A stretch of DNA of 64,000 nucleotides from Theropithecus gelada. Taxonomy: Eukaryota > Chordata > Mammalia > Primates > Cercopithecidae. The stretch is from positions 143,042,111 to 143,106,110 of the forward strand of contig NC_037673.1 of NCBI RefSeq assembly GCF_003255815.1. The letters run 5' to 3'. Shown in pieces: positions 33,839-44,757 of this stretch. The notes beneath the pieces were generated by a model. The model saw only the letters and a program-made list of their open reading frames with translations, searched no databases and was not told the origin of the DNA. Each line of letters begins with the position of its first letter. The first letter of the stretch is position 1. The translations under genes were made by a program, and so were the position numbers.

Positions 33839-34015
33839 ATTTCATTCTCATAATCCTCTTTGATAGAGCTGCTTTCTACAGATGACAAAATAGAGAAATG
33901 GAGGCTTGGATAAATTAAGAAACATGTTAAAGCTTATACAGCCAGAAAGTGGTAGGGCTGGGTGAGAACTCTGTCACTTGTTGGATTCTAAAGACTGAGT
34001 TCTCAACCATAATGC
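33757..34015 (-). mobile_element. MIR carrying a (GT)n expansion
   Basis: Reverse MIR boxes (ACTGAGCATTGGCTTAGCAA, TTCATTCTCATAATCCTCTT, AAATAGAGAAATGGAGGCTT) are interrupted by the GT run at 33800-33838. Confidence 0.8.
33800..33838 (+). repeat. (GT)n microsatellite, about 19 units
   Basis: GT repeat with a single GC interruption near its start. Confidence 0.95.
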
Positions 34016-35039
34016 CAAAGTCACACCGAATGCCAGTCGCAGGAAGTCATGACTTTTTTCTAACCATATCTCCAGATCACTTGTCTCACTATTTACTCAA
34101 TACTTTACATATACTTACTTTGTAATCTAAATAGATATTGAATATCTGTAAAATTGTAGGATATGATGGTTGTGTTTTTTGACATTCATTAAATAAATAC
34201 ATCAATATAAAAACCAAAAAAGTCTATGTATTGCTTAGAAGCACGTTGCTTACCACTCCCAGTAGTAGCCACACTATGCTTTGGGAATCCCACATTATGC
34301 TATCCTGAACCATGTTTCTTCTGTCTCCTTTGTGAATAAGGGGCATTGTGGAAATGAGACTTGCCTGGTGGCTGGTATTTTTCTGAAGCTGTTTTGAAAG
34401 ACGGCCGCTTCCTACCCTAGAGGTGGCTATACTTCAGTGATGAGAGGCTCAGTGCTTAGGGCGGTCTGGTTGAAAAGAACTATATAGATATCACTTATCA
34501 TCATTCTCATGATGACAATGATTATTTTACATATGGCTGCTTTAAGGGTGAATGGCATGGTCTCATTTGTATGCCAGCATCTGGCAGTCTGTCACACATC
34601 TGCAGAATATAACCTAAACTGCACTATTAATATTTCCCCTTTGCATTCTCCCCAAGGCATCTGTCTCCCAAAATGCCTAAAGAAACTCCCCTCCCCCTTG
34701 AAGGCCTAGAGGCAAAATTCAGAAAACATGTCACCTAGACTGGGGAAGCAGAAGCTCAGAGTGACAGCCAGCTGAGCCTGAGCAGATTTCTGGCTCTTGG
34801 AATAGATAGAGAGAAAGGGAACCACCACCCACACTCATTCTATTAGCAGCTGCACTGCCAGGCAAAATCTGTAGGCAGGCCCAGACAGCATGTGGAGTCT
34901 GTTCCGTGATCAACAAAAGATGCCAGGCATGATCCTGATGGTCAGTTCTCATTGCCTCCAAATATATCTCATAATTGCCACTACCTGATTAAAGCTGCCT
35001 TCCCTGAAAGCCCTTGGAGACTGTTGAGTGCTCTCTGTG
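34016..35039. other. Single-copy intron
   Basis: No gene or repeat confidently recognised. Confidence 0.45.
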
Positions 35040-35425
35040 GTGGAGACTAGCTAGCTGTGTACCAAAACCGGGTCTTTTTTTTTCCTGGGCACACAGCCAG
35101 ACTACATTTTCCAGGCTGCCTTGCAGTAAGAGGTGGCCACGTGGCTGAATTCTAGCCAATGGAATGTACGTTTTTTTAGGGCCTGGCTCAGAGGAATCTC
35201 CCACTTGTGATCTTCCATGACCTTCCCTTTTACAGTCGTGCTATAAACGTGGTAACATTGGGGAGCTGCAGATGAAAGAGGCCTGAGTTTCCAAATTACT
35301 GATTGGAGGAGGCTGCCTGCTGATGGGGATCATCAATATTAGACTTTACAGGAAAATAATCTTTTATTTGTTTGAGCCATTATGGGGTCTATTCTATATA
35401 CAAACTTTTGGAGCTTTACTATAAC
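35040..35425 (+). mobile_element. Ancient interspersed repeat, probably MaLR-type LTR
   Basis: GCCAGACTACATTTTCCAGG, GGTGGCCACGTGGCTGAATT and TTTGTTTGAGCCATTATGGG recur widely in mammalian genomes. Family assignment is uncertain. Confidence 0.5.
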
Positions 35426-35524
35426 TCTTAAAATTAAATTTCCAGGTTAGATTTTATGATCAACTGTCTACTGGATAGCTCTACTTTGATGCCCTACTAT
35501 TATTTCGAACTTGACAGGTCCAAT

Positions 35525-36235
35525 AATTTTCTATGTGTCAGAGTGTTCTACATACTGGAATACAGCAATAGTTCATACAAAACCCTTGCTCTTGTAGAAT
35601 TTACATCCTAATATGAGGAAACCAAAAATACATAAATAAAAAAATTTTAAATCATGGTAAGTACCATGATGATAACAGGGATAGAGAGTTATTGGTAGAT
35701 ACTAAGAGTTAATGGGAAAAAGTACCTCTGGGGCCTGAATAGTGACATGCAGCTAGCCATGTGAATGCTAGGGACAAAATTTTCTAGAAAGATGAAACAG
35801 CAAATGCAAAGACTGGAAGAATAAGGTTTACTTAGGAACAGACAAGTGATTAGTTGGCTGAAACAAAGTGAATTAGGGAAGAGTGACATGACTGGATATC
35901 AAAGATGGAGACAGGTTCCAGATCATGTAGAATCTTATAGGCCGAGTTAAATAACTTGGATTTTATTCTGAGTTCAGTGGGAAGCTACTGGAATGTTTTT
36001 TTTTTTTTTTAAATCAGGGAAGGAATGATATTTGAATTACATGTTGAAGGGTCTGTACTGTATAAAAGAGCAAGAGTGAATGGAGACCAGATGAGATTAC
36101 TGCAGTCACAGAGGTGAGAGACAACAGTGGCTTATGCTAGTGTAGGGAGGTAGGAGTGGAGATAGGGATATATGAGTTGATTTGACATATATTTTAGAGG
36201 CAGGGCTCATGGATAGATGGAGTTAGAGCAGGGGA
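35525..36235 (-). mobile_element. L2 LINE relic, about 700 bp
   Basis: GGAATACAGCAATAGTTCAT, ATCATGTAGAATCTTATAGG, TTGGATTTTATTCTGAGTTC and GAATGGAGACCAGATGAGAT are reverse-oriented L2 boxes in the correct order. Confidence 0.8.
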
Positions 36236-36466
36236 GGCTGGTAAGCGGAAGAGAAAACCCCATATTGATACCTAGGTCAATTGTTCAGTTGCCTGAGTTG
36301 TTCAGTGCCATTCCTCATAAATCTCATGCCTCAGGTTTGTGAGGAATGGAGCACATGATAGGTATTCAATAAATGACCAATTTTTACTATGAAATAGAGG
36401 GTCAACATAGTGGGGGTGAAAATACTGGCCCAGCTATTTGGCATTTTTTTGACTTTTCTATATATT

Positions 36467-36774
36467 TTTTATTTCTATTTATTTATTTTTGAGATGGAGT
36501 CTGGCTCTGTCACCCAGACTGGAGTGCAGTGGTACAATCTCGGCTTCCTGCAACCTCTGCCTCCTGAGTTCAAGCGATTCTCCTGCCTCAGCCTCCCAAG
36601 TAGCTGGGACTACAGGTGCATGCCACCATGCCTGGCTAATTTCTTTTTTGTATTTTTAGTAAAGTTGGGGTTTTGCCATGTTGGTCAGGCTGGTCTTAAG
36701 AAATCCTCAAGAAATCCACCTACCTAGGCCTCCCAAAGTGCTGGGATTACAGGCATAAGCCACTGCTCCCAGCC
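36467..36774 (-). mobile_element. Alu SINE
   Basis: A reverse-orientation Alu is flanked by GACTTTTCTATAT at 36451-36463 and 36775-36787. A deletion removes the usual AACTCCTGACC box near 36696. It lies 737 bp downstream, in transcript terms, of the 178-nt exon. Confidence 0.95.
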
Positions 36775-36934
36775 GACTTTTCTATATTTTAATTAAACAG
36801 GAGATAATGATACTTACATTACAGGGTTGTTTTATCAAATATGTCCTTGGGGGTAGAAGTTACTAATATAAAGAGGCATGATAGGGGATTAAGAATTGTT
36901 AGTAAAGTTCTGTTTCTGGATGTCCATGCTGGTT

Positions 36935-37025
36935 ATAGGTGAGTTCAAGCTGTGAAATTTCATCAAACTGTACAATTATAATATGTGTACTTTTCTATAT
37001 GCATAATATACTTCAATGAGGTAAA
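36935..37025 (+). mobile_element. Old L1M-type 3' end
   Basis: TTTCATCAAACTGTACAATT, GTGTACTTTTCTATATGCAT and ATACTTCAATGAGG resemble a recurrent old-L1 3' end. A MIR-like AACTCAATAAATATCAGCCA follows at about 37068. Confidence 0.6.
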
Positions 37026-37511
37026 AAATGTGATGCTATACTTAAAGTTCCCAGTGCAAGTGCTTGGAACTCAATAAATATCAGCCACTATTATTTTCAC
37101 TCTTATGATATAATGGAAACCAGTATGTCTGTGGTCCATGCAGTTCATACAGATTTGTGAATCCTTTAATAGAGAAAGGAACAGAGAAAGAATCTGAACT
37201 CTAGGGTCTTATCCTATTGTTGATAAAATCATCTCTAATTTTAATTCATGGCACATAAATGCCTCCCTATGAAGGAATTGATTCAGAGTCCCAATCCAGA
37301 GCTAGCCCTGGCTCGCCACTTGTAATAACAATATTTCCCTAATTTTATTGTTATGATTAAAGAGTCTCATAGGTGCCAGCACATTTTAAAAGGGGCAAGT
37401 TCTCCACAAATGCTAGATGTTGCATTTCTATTCCATATTTTCCCCAAGCCCACTCGTACCTGAATACTCTTGATTCAGGCCAGTTGATTCTTGGTCACAA
37501 AGAAAGGATAC

Positions 37512-37689
37512 TAAAACTTTGATTGGTTATTTCAAAGTTCCATAGGTTAATCCTCAGGTCATCAGCGGACATGTAGGTTTCATAGTCGCTGTTGACGGAT
37601 ATGGAGTTGATGTGATATGTGTGTGCGTTGGCAAATACTCTTCGCGGGGTGGCTTCCACCATCAGGTCCATGGGTCTCAGGACAGGCAC
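37512..37689 (-). CDS. PPP2R2B: PPP2R2B coding exon, 178 nt (PP2A B55-beta, WD propeller)
   Basis: On the minus strand the exon follows gcatcccag and opens at a codon boundary with VPVLRPMDLMVEATPRRVF. It continues ANAHTYHINSISVNSDYETY and MSADDLRINLWNFEITNQSF, and ends in one extra base (A) before the donor gtatcc. That A plus AT from the 165-nt exon makes Asn. In B55alpha numbering it covers about 154-213, the third WD blade region, including the second Asp of SADD, equal to D197, a residue reported to dock p107 and tau. EATPRRVF and NFEITNQSF fit the beta paralog; alpha has EASPRRIF and HLEITDRSF. The length is not a multiple of three, so skipping would shift the frame. The donor is weak: A at -1, T at +4 and C at +5. 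Confidence 0.96.
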
Positions 37690-37697
37690 CTGGGATG

Positions 37698-39325
37698 CAA
37701 GAGAAACAAATCACTTCAGAACCAAAGATCTTCCATAGGAAAAGAGTTTGCATGCTAATGTCATTTATTATCACACACAAAATAATAGCCGCATTGAAGA
37801 AACTCCAAGTTAAAGAAGAGGCTAATAACAAATCACACACTGTTCCTGTTCCCTTCTGTTCCTCCTCTTTCAAAAGATATCAGCATCACTTAGCCCTGAT
37901 GGAAAATTTCATTCTTTATAAATTCTAAACATTTTTCTAAGCCCCTCCAGGTAGCCTCATCTCAGGGGAACTTGGCTTCCATTGTGGAGTCATTACCTTC
38001 CAGAGACATGGTTCCATTTTTTTTAAAACATGAAATTTATTTTAAAAAGGAAGTTGTGAGAAAATTTTAGAAATGTCTAGTTCAACTTTAATCTAAATTT
38101 ATCTTTTATATCTTTTCATCTCATGCCTTTGGAAGCCTACACCCATTCCTGGCTTTGTCCTTAATCCTTAAGGGGATTTTGAGAAACTTTAGCATCACCC
38201 AAGACTCTAATAGTCCAGATTCAGCCACTAATACATAGGGAACCCAATGACATCTGATTGACCTGAGAAAATCTTGGTTTATATTTGCCTTAGAGTGCGA
38301 ACCAGGTAGTGTCCACTTTTACATGCAAAACTGTTCCAGCTTGGACATTAATGATATGGTCACCTTACTGAAAAATAAAAACTTCTCAGTAAGTATTTCT
38401 TGAATGAGTGAGTGAGAACACATGATTAAATGATTTCTGTCTGGTGGGTCAGAGAATCGGCAGCTAAATAGTCCCCCATACATGACTGTCTTTCTGGCAA
38501 ACATGAACAAAGACTTATCACTCTTCCTCCTTTGAGTTCTGGGTGAACTGGCTCCAAAGAAAAAGAATAAGAGCACGAATGCCTGAGAGGGAACAGACTT
38601 AAAAAAAAAACACCAAAGACAAAGAAAACCCCACAACACAGGTGTGGTCCCTTAATAGAAACAACATAATAAAATACCCAAAGCTATTTTCTTTTCAAGC
38701 AAATCATTTTCTTGCAACTGAGCCCCGACTGATTTGATACCAGGTGGTAGATTAAGACTTTGACTTCTGGATTGGCTTCAACCCAGGTGGCGAGGAGAAG
38801 AAAAACAAAAGTTAACTTTTCTGAAGTGCAGTCACCTCACCAACATAACATAACCTTTTAGAAAAAAGAATTCTCCCAGTGCAGACTTGAGGGACTTTAA
38901 CTCATCTATGAGGGAGTTTTTAAATGAAATCAATGATTCAGAGGAAACAGAATTCTAGACAGATGTGGTACTTGATAATCCAGAAACCAGAGGTGACTTG
39001 AGGTGTGGCTGTAGAAGGGTCAGGGGTCCTCCAAATACTAGGAAATGGAGGGAAAGTCTTTGTGGTCCCCCATCCCAATTATGGATAATGGCCCTATAGC
39101 TTAAGTGTGTGTGGCAGGGACTGGGAGACCAGGGTTCTGATCAGATTCACCACTAACCAACAGGCTATGAGGTCTGGGCAACGAACCTGTTCCTCCTGAG
39201 CTCGAGCTCAGTCGCACTGTCTGCGAAACAGTGACCGTGCTCCCTGTGCCCTCACTATCACAAAGGGTGGTTTGGGGTTTTGTTGAGATGATCTGACCTC
39301 CAATGCATCCTCCTACCCACTCTTT
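37698..39325. other. Single-copy intron
   Basis: No repeat family or exon is recognised. Short chance frames only. Confidence 0.45.
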
Positions 39326-39329
39326 CAAC

Positions 39330-39725
39330 AGTATTTACTGAGTGCCACACAAAGTCCTGGGGGGTTCAACTGGTGAGCAGAACCAGATACAGGTCCTGGC
39401 ATCATATACCTGTTCTTGTCAGGGGAGATAGACAAAATTAAAAGGGCTAGGTGTGCAAAAGAGAGGATATACTGCCAAGAGGGATTTAACCTGCTCAGGG
39501 AGAACTGAAGAGGCTTTCCTGAGAATGTGTGAGTGTGTTGGAATGGGAAAGATGGGTAGGGATTTAACCAGGCCAGGAGGGGAGTGGAAGGGAGAATGTG
39601 TCTGAGGGATGTGCAAAGGTCCCATGGTAGAGGTGAACAAAGCAAGAGTGAAAAACTGATAGGTCACTGTAGTTGAGATAGAAGTAGTGATGGGAGCTAT
39701 TGTGGGAGATGAGGTGACAGGGTAG
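39330..39725 (-). mobile_element. L2 LINE relic
   Basis: CAACAGTATTTACTGAGTGCC, AGAGGCTTTCCTGAGAATGT, GATGTGCAAAGGTCCCATGG and AAAGCAAGAGTG are reverse-oriented L2 boxes. Confidence 0.75.
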
Positions 39726-39994
39726 GTAGGAAGCAACACCCCCCAAAAAGTTTTGCCATTATTCCAAGTGAATAGGGTAAAAAATGAAAGGATTTGCAAT
39801 GATTGTGGTATAATTAAATCCAGGTTTTGATTAGATCAGTCTGGATGTACAATGGAAAACAAGTTAAAGGACGAATGAAGTAGAATTTTTAAAGGGAAGA
39901 TCATATACTCTCGGACATCAATTAAGGGCGTGCCTGAGTTAAGGCATTGTGATGGATAAAAACATGACTTTGTCCTCAGAAACTCTACACCGAA

Positions 39995-40205
39995 ATATTT
40001 ATTGGGTATTTTCTCTGTGTCAAGCATTCTTCATACATAATCTCAGGTAATTCTTTCAAGAGCTCTGTGAAATAGGTACTCATACAAAGAGAAAACTCAG
40101 GCACAGAGAGGCTACACCACTGGCCCAGGGTTGCCCAGCTATAGGAAGCATAGCTAGGTTCAATTCGGGGACTGGAAAGTGCATGTTCTTTCCACTGCAC
40201 CACAC
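39995..40205 (-). mobile_element. MIR
   Basis: TCTGTGTCAAGCATTCTTCA, AGGCACAGAGAGGCTACACC and AGCTAGGTTCAATTCGGGGA follow the reverse MIR consensus. Confidence 0.88.
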
Positions 40206-42355
40206 CACATTGAAATATCATACAGGGTAGGAAGTGATAAATGCTCTGAAAGTGACATAAATTGCCAGGAGAATTTATGGAATAACTAGTTACTGGTAGT
40301 TATAATGGTAGCGGTATTCATAGTAGTGCAGTGGTTAAGAAACCTCAATTAGGTGTTGTAGGTGTTCACGGTATTTGAACAGGGCATCTGTTCTTTCAGA
40401 AATGTGTGCCATGTTTTTATAGTTTGTCACAAAGGAGCTCCCCACCTGAAGCTTTTGGTTGCTACCTGGTTCCTCTGCCATCAGGAGGTACCAGAGCTCA
40501 AAGCAGAAACCCAAAGGTCACAAAAGAAATGGAATCTGCAGGACTTCCTGTGGCTCCTCCTAAACTCTTCCCTGGGCCTTCTCAGTTACTGTACATTGTC
40601 TGTTGAGATTTCTTGTGGCTGTGGCGACATGGAAGGGAGCATGCAGCCAGGAATAAGAGGCATTACAGAGTGGGAGCTGCCAGCCCACAGCTTCAGCTTA
40701 ATGTGATGGGCCTGCCTGCTAATTCAGGCTGACATATTCCATGATGTACCACTTAATGGGGAAGGGCTCCGTGTAGGTATCTGGGGATGGAGCCTCTAAT
40801 GCTTTGCCCAGATAAGACAGGGGGAATGGAGAGCTGAATGACGCTCATGGTATTCCAACATCAGTACCAGGCCTACGTAAAGGCTTGTCTGCTGCCCAGT
40901 GACTCCCCTCACAAGGACAAAGAGGGAAGTTTGGTGGTTCAAACAGGACAGGATGGACTGATTAGGAAACCACGTTGACTGTTTTTCTTCTGCTCTGGCT
41001 ACATATTCCTTTTGAGGCCAGGCAAGAAGAAGATCTGGACACTATTCCCTGAGTCAGGCCCACAGGCAATTGTTAAGGCTGTTTCTGGAAACATACATGG
41101 AGAGCTTCCTGTGCCAGTTGCTGCGTTTAGAATCCCTGACTCCCTGACCCACCCAACTCCAAGGTGTTATCTCCTCCAGCGCCCTCAGTAACTAACCTTT
41201 CAAGCTAGATTCCTCTGTTTGCCCCATTTTACAGGGGAGGTGAGGGGAGGTGGAGGGAGGTGGAGGTGGAGGGAGGTAGAGTATCCAGTCCAATGTCACA
41301 CAAAGTATAAGCTGGGGGTTGGGATCTGAAGCCAGTTAATTTGGTTCCTGAATGAGCACACCTAGCCACTACTGTGAATGAAACTATTAGGTTGAAATAC
41401 AAAACTGCCATTTTTGCAAGTCAAAAATTGTCAAATATCAGCAATCTCATGTGGTTTAACCTAACACTTCGGAAAGGTTCTGTGGTGTATGGATGTGACA
41501 TCAAATCAGGGAACATTTTGGCTTGGAGGGACCCTTAGAGCCTCTTCGTAGGACATCATCTGTGTGTGTGGTGGGAGTCTTATAGTGGGAGGCCATAGTG
41601 TCTAAGCCTCTCCTCCTTCATTATTCTTGGTATTATATGCTTGCATCCTCAATAATATGCTGAAAGAACTATTTCTGTAGATAAGCAAAGTGTGAAAGCG
41701 AGTAGCCAGGGCAGTTCTTGAAATCTACAGATGAGAACATTGAGGTCCAAGAGGTGAAGCACCATGGTCACCCTTCCAGGGTTGCTTGCACAGCCTGGGT
41801 CTCTGCTTCCTGTCCCAGACTTCTGCTCCCACACACCATCTGCCTGAACCATCCTCCACAGGACCAGAACCTCTTTTTGTCAAATGACAGAAGCAGAGCC
41901 AGACAAAATTCAGATCAGGCCAGGACGTCTTAATTCAGTTCAAACTTTGTCTGAGCCACCTCGGCAGAGTCGTTGATGGGGCTAGGACCAACACGGAGAC
42001 AAGGGACATGCTGCATGAACGGCGGTCAGTCCTTGGCCCTCTGAGCGGCCAGTCCTTGGCCTACCTGCAGGTGGTTCTGTGTTGAGCTGCTGGAATTCAG
42101 TGATGTCCCCTGCCTCAGGTGCTTCACCCTCCTCTCTGGCCCTGGTTGAGTTTCAGCTCATTCTCCTAGGCTGCTTTCAAAGGACATGCATCCCAGTCCT
42201 GTGTCTTGCCTGGACACCCAGTATTACATTAGAATATCAACCAAATAATGTACCAGCCCCAAAAGAGCAGCCAGAATCTAATCTGCAATAAAGCTTACAG
42301 AGATGTATTTCAGTTGTAATATTCCTGGGAAGCTCTTCCCCCCAGAGAGTGGCAC
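40206..42355. other. Single-copy intron with G-rich minisatellite
   Basis: No transposon is confidently recognised apart from a possible MIR core near 41220. The only clear repeat is the GGAGGT tract at 41234-41280. Confidence 0.45.
41234..41280 (+). repeat. (GGAGGT)-like G-rich tract
   Basis: GGGGAGGTGAGGGGAGGTGG and onward gives four runs of at least three G, with one 13-nt loop, so it is close to a G-quadruplex motif. The G-rich strand is the template strand of PPP2R2B. Confidence 0.85.
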
Positions 42356-42359
42356 GGCT

Positions 42360-42640
42360 TCCCCCGTCACTTCAATCAGCCCCTGCTCAAATGTCACACC
42401 CTCAGGGAGGCCTTCCATGACCATCCCACCTCAAATCGCACAGCCTCCAGTCTATCCCCTTCCCAACTGACTGCTTAGAGTGTTTTAAACACTTCAGCAG
42501 TTCCTCAGTGAATTTTTGTTGCTATCCTACAGTTAACTTGGTAGATGTTACAATCGCTATTGCACAGATGAGGAAGCTGAGGCAGAAAGGTGAAGGTGTC
42601 TGAAGGCTCGCAGTGAGTCTGAGGCAGGGCGAGTGCTCAG
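42360..42640 (+). mobile_element. L2 fragment followed by MIR-like piece
   Basis: CTGCTCAAATGTCACACCCT and AGGGAGGCCTTCCATGACCA are strong L2 3' boxes at 42382-42425. CAGATGAGGAAGCTGAGGCA at 42565 is a reverse MIR core. Confidence 0.75.
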
Positions 42641-43009
42641 GCCTGGTACTCCTTCCACCCCTTGACTCAGCAGTCTATGCCCTTAGTCGCTTAAAGCACA
42701 CTCAGATGCTTGGGAGGGAGACAGCGAGGGCGATCACGCTGCCATGGAGGTCATCAGGCACTGCCCAGGCAGTATCAGCCAAAGGGGTCCTGCCTGGGGA
42801 TCCCAAGGTAGACCTCAGAAAGGAGAAGACTATGAAGCTAGGCAGGGTTTGAAGGGTGAGTGGGAGGTCCCCAAAGAGAGGTGGGGATGGGGAGGGGAGG
42901 GAACTGGGCTTCAGTCAGAGGGACTAGCATTGTGCAAACTCAGAGGAGAGACAGCAAGGTATACACATACAGGTGGGTGACTGTGCTTCTAGGGTGAGGT
43001 CAGTAATTA

Positions 43010-43830
43010 GTTATTCATTCAACAAATACTTATGAAATCCCTCCTCAATAGCAGATACGTTATAGGGGCTGGGGCCACAACAGTGAACACTCTGTGGGGT
43101 ATAAGTTCTTGTGTGTATGGGTACATGAGGAAAACCTGAGTTGGGTAAGGGACTAGCAAGCAGCGGGTGTGCTCTTTGAGGTGGGGTGGTCATAGAAGGC
43201 CTCTCTGAGGGAGTGGTGTATGAACAGAGACCTGAATGAAGTGAGAGAGGGAGCCATGCAGCTCTGTGGGGAAGAGCACTCCAGCCGGGGGGAACAGGAA
43301 ATGCAAAGGCACTGAGGTTGGAGTGTGCTTAGAGTACAGGAGGAACAATAGCAAAGAGCTTTTTTTCTCTTTTTTTTCTTTCTTTTCTTTTCTTTTTTTT
43401 AAGAAATGGGGTCTTGCTATGTTGCCCAGGCTGGAGTGCAGTGGTGATTCACAGGCATGATCCCACTACTGATCAATATGGGAGTTTTCACTTGTTCTGC
43501 TTCTGACCTGGGCAGGTTAACCCCTCCTTAGGCAGCCTGGTGATCCCTCACTCCCGGGAGGTCACCATATTAATGTGAACTCAGTGTGAACACCCTATCA
43601 GCATAGGGTACTACAGCCGAGGACTCCTGGGCTCAAGTGATCCTCCTGCCTCAGCCTCCTGAGTAGCTGACTACAGGCACGCACCATTGTACCTGTCAGC
43701 AAAGAGCTTTTATGGCTGGAGAGGAGTGAGTAAGGAAGCATGGCAGTTGGAGAAGATGTTGGATCAGTAGTCAGGGCCGGACCAGCATCTTTGCTGTGAG
43801 GGTGAGGAAAGCTCAGGGAGGCGTGAGTGG
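43010..43830 (-). mobile_element. L2 LINE relic split by 7SL pseudogene
   Basis: TCATAGAAGGCCTCTCTGAGG, ACAGAGACCTGAATGAAGTG and GGAAATGCAAAGGCACTGAG precede the 7SL insert. GGCTGGAGAGGAGTGAGTAA continues the same element after it. Confidence 0.82.
43401..43697 (-). pseudogene. RN7SL pseudogene: 7SL (SRP) RNA retropseudogene, near full length
   Basis: The reverse complement follows human 7SL RNA across its whole length (about 297 of 300 nt). It includes the S domain that Alu lacks: ACCTCCCGGGAG, GCCTAAGGAGGGG and TGATCAGTAGTGGGATC. A long pyrimidine-rich tail (43361-43400), the reverse of an A tail, follows the 3' end. AGCAAAGAGCTTTT flanks the insert (43350-43363 and 43698-43711). Several substitutions and a GG loss near its 5' domain make a functional SRP RNA unlikely. 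Confidence 0.95.
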
Positions 43831-43839
43831 CTACCTGTG

Positions 43840-44129
43840 AGTAGCTGCCTGATACGGGACTCTACCCTCCCTCACCATTCCTTCTGTCTCTGCCCATCTG
43901 CTCTGTCTTCCTCCCCCAGGTTCTTATTATCTTTCCTGCCTCTTCTCTTGGGAAATACCAGATCATCTTTCACTTCCCAGAACCCATTTACTAACAAAAT
44001 GAATGTTGCTGTCATTTGGCTTATTTGGTGACCACACCAGCCATTCTTCACAATCTTCCATGACACCTAAGTGGGGGTTGGCGGGTCACGGTGCCTTGCT
44101 TCAGAGACATGCAAGTAAAGCAGAGTAGA
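43840..44129. other. Single-copy intron
   Basis: Nothing recognised. Confidence 0.5.
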
Positions 44130-44270
44130 GCCCTAGAAAACAGGAAGCCCCTGAAGCCTCCAGTTTAAAAAACATCTGTGAAAAGGCACAGCAAGGGGAG
44201 GCCATCGGAGGACTCCCCTCAATGCGCCTTCATGAGAGGAGTTTTTCACAGAGAAAAAACAACAGCTGTG

Positions 44271-44284
44271 TTTACCATGGCAAC
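44271..44284 (+). promoter_or_regulatory. RFX X-box-like site
   Basis: TTTACCATGGCAAC matches 12 of 14 positions of the RFX palindrome, with one perfect half-site. Confidence 0.45.
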
Positions 44285-44373
44285 CTCCAGCAGCCCAGTC
44301 AATTGACAGATTCAAGGCAAGACTCGGAGAAGAGAGAAAAGATGGCCATTCAGGAGATAAAGAACAGGAAAGA

Positions 44374-44381
44374 TGACGTCA
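44374..44381. promoter_or_regulatory. Full palindromic CRE (CREB/ATF site)
   Basis: TGACGTCA is the complete cAMP-response element, uncommon by chance in CpG-depleted intron. Confidence 0.5.
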
Positions 44382-44548
44382 TGGAGAAGGAAGAAAAGAG
44401 AGATGTCTGTCTGTAAGATCTGGATGAATTGTAGCTGTTCAGTAACTCTAGGTCAAATCTCATTGACCTCAACAGACAAACCTTTGAATACCATTGCTTG
44501 GTACGTATAAGCATAATCAATTTTGTTATGGAAGGAGCATCCACGTTC

Positions 44549-44757
44549 TCCTTCCTAAAATCAGATCTTCTCAGGAGTACCCACAGCGTAGGTTCTCCTT
44601 CCTTTTGCAAAAGAAAGATGTAGAAAATGTTCCTTAACTTGTCCTGAATCTTACTAAGGTGTACTATGCAATTCATAAACACTTCTGAGAGGGACAGTTG
44701 CATGACACTTTTAATCAAGGCCCCGTAGACATCCCTGTCCCCAGCTCATTGTGATTT
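44549..44757. repeat. Copy 1 of a 215-bp direct duplication
   Basis: About 90% identical to 45667-45880 in the same orientation. The minus strand reads MNCIVHLSKIQDKLRNIFYI. I do not recognise the family. Confidence 0.85.

Larger units (their letters stand above)
25347..37511 (-). other. PPP2R2B: PPP2R2B intron, 12,165 bp, between the two exons
   Basis: In transcript order it runs from the weak donor A|gtatcc at 37511 to the acceptor ttgactcgtctgtgccag ending at 25347. It joins codon phases 1 and 1 to make AAT (Asn). Contents are listed separately. Confidence 0.9.
44130..44420. promoter_or_regulatory. Candidate enhancer: E-box, X-box and CRE cluster
   Basis: No transposon is recognised. The block holds an E-box CAGCTG (44263-44268), an RFX X-box-like site (44271-44284) and a perfect CRE TGACGTCA (44374-44381) within 120 bp, plus retained CpGs near 44207 and 44225. 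A role as a neuronal or activity-dependent element is inference. Confidence 0.4.

Noticed and set aside
43401..43697. Initially read as an old Alu
   Set aside because: The central S-domain boxes of 7SL RNA are present, so it is a 7SL pseudogene.
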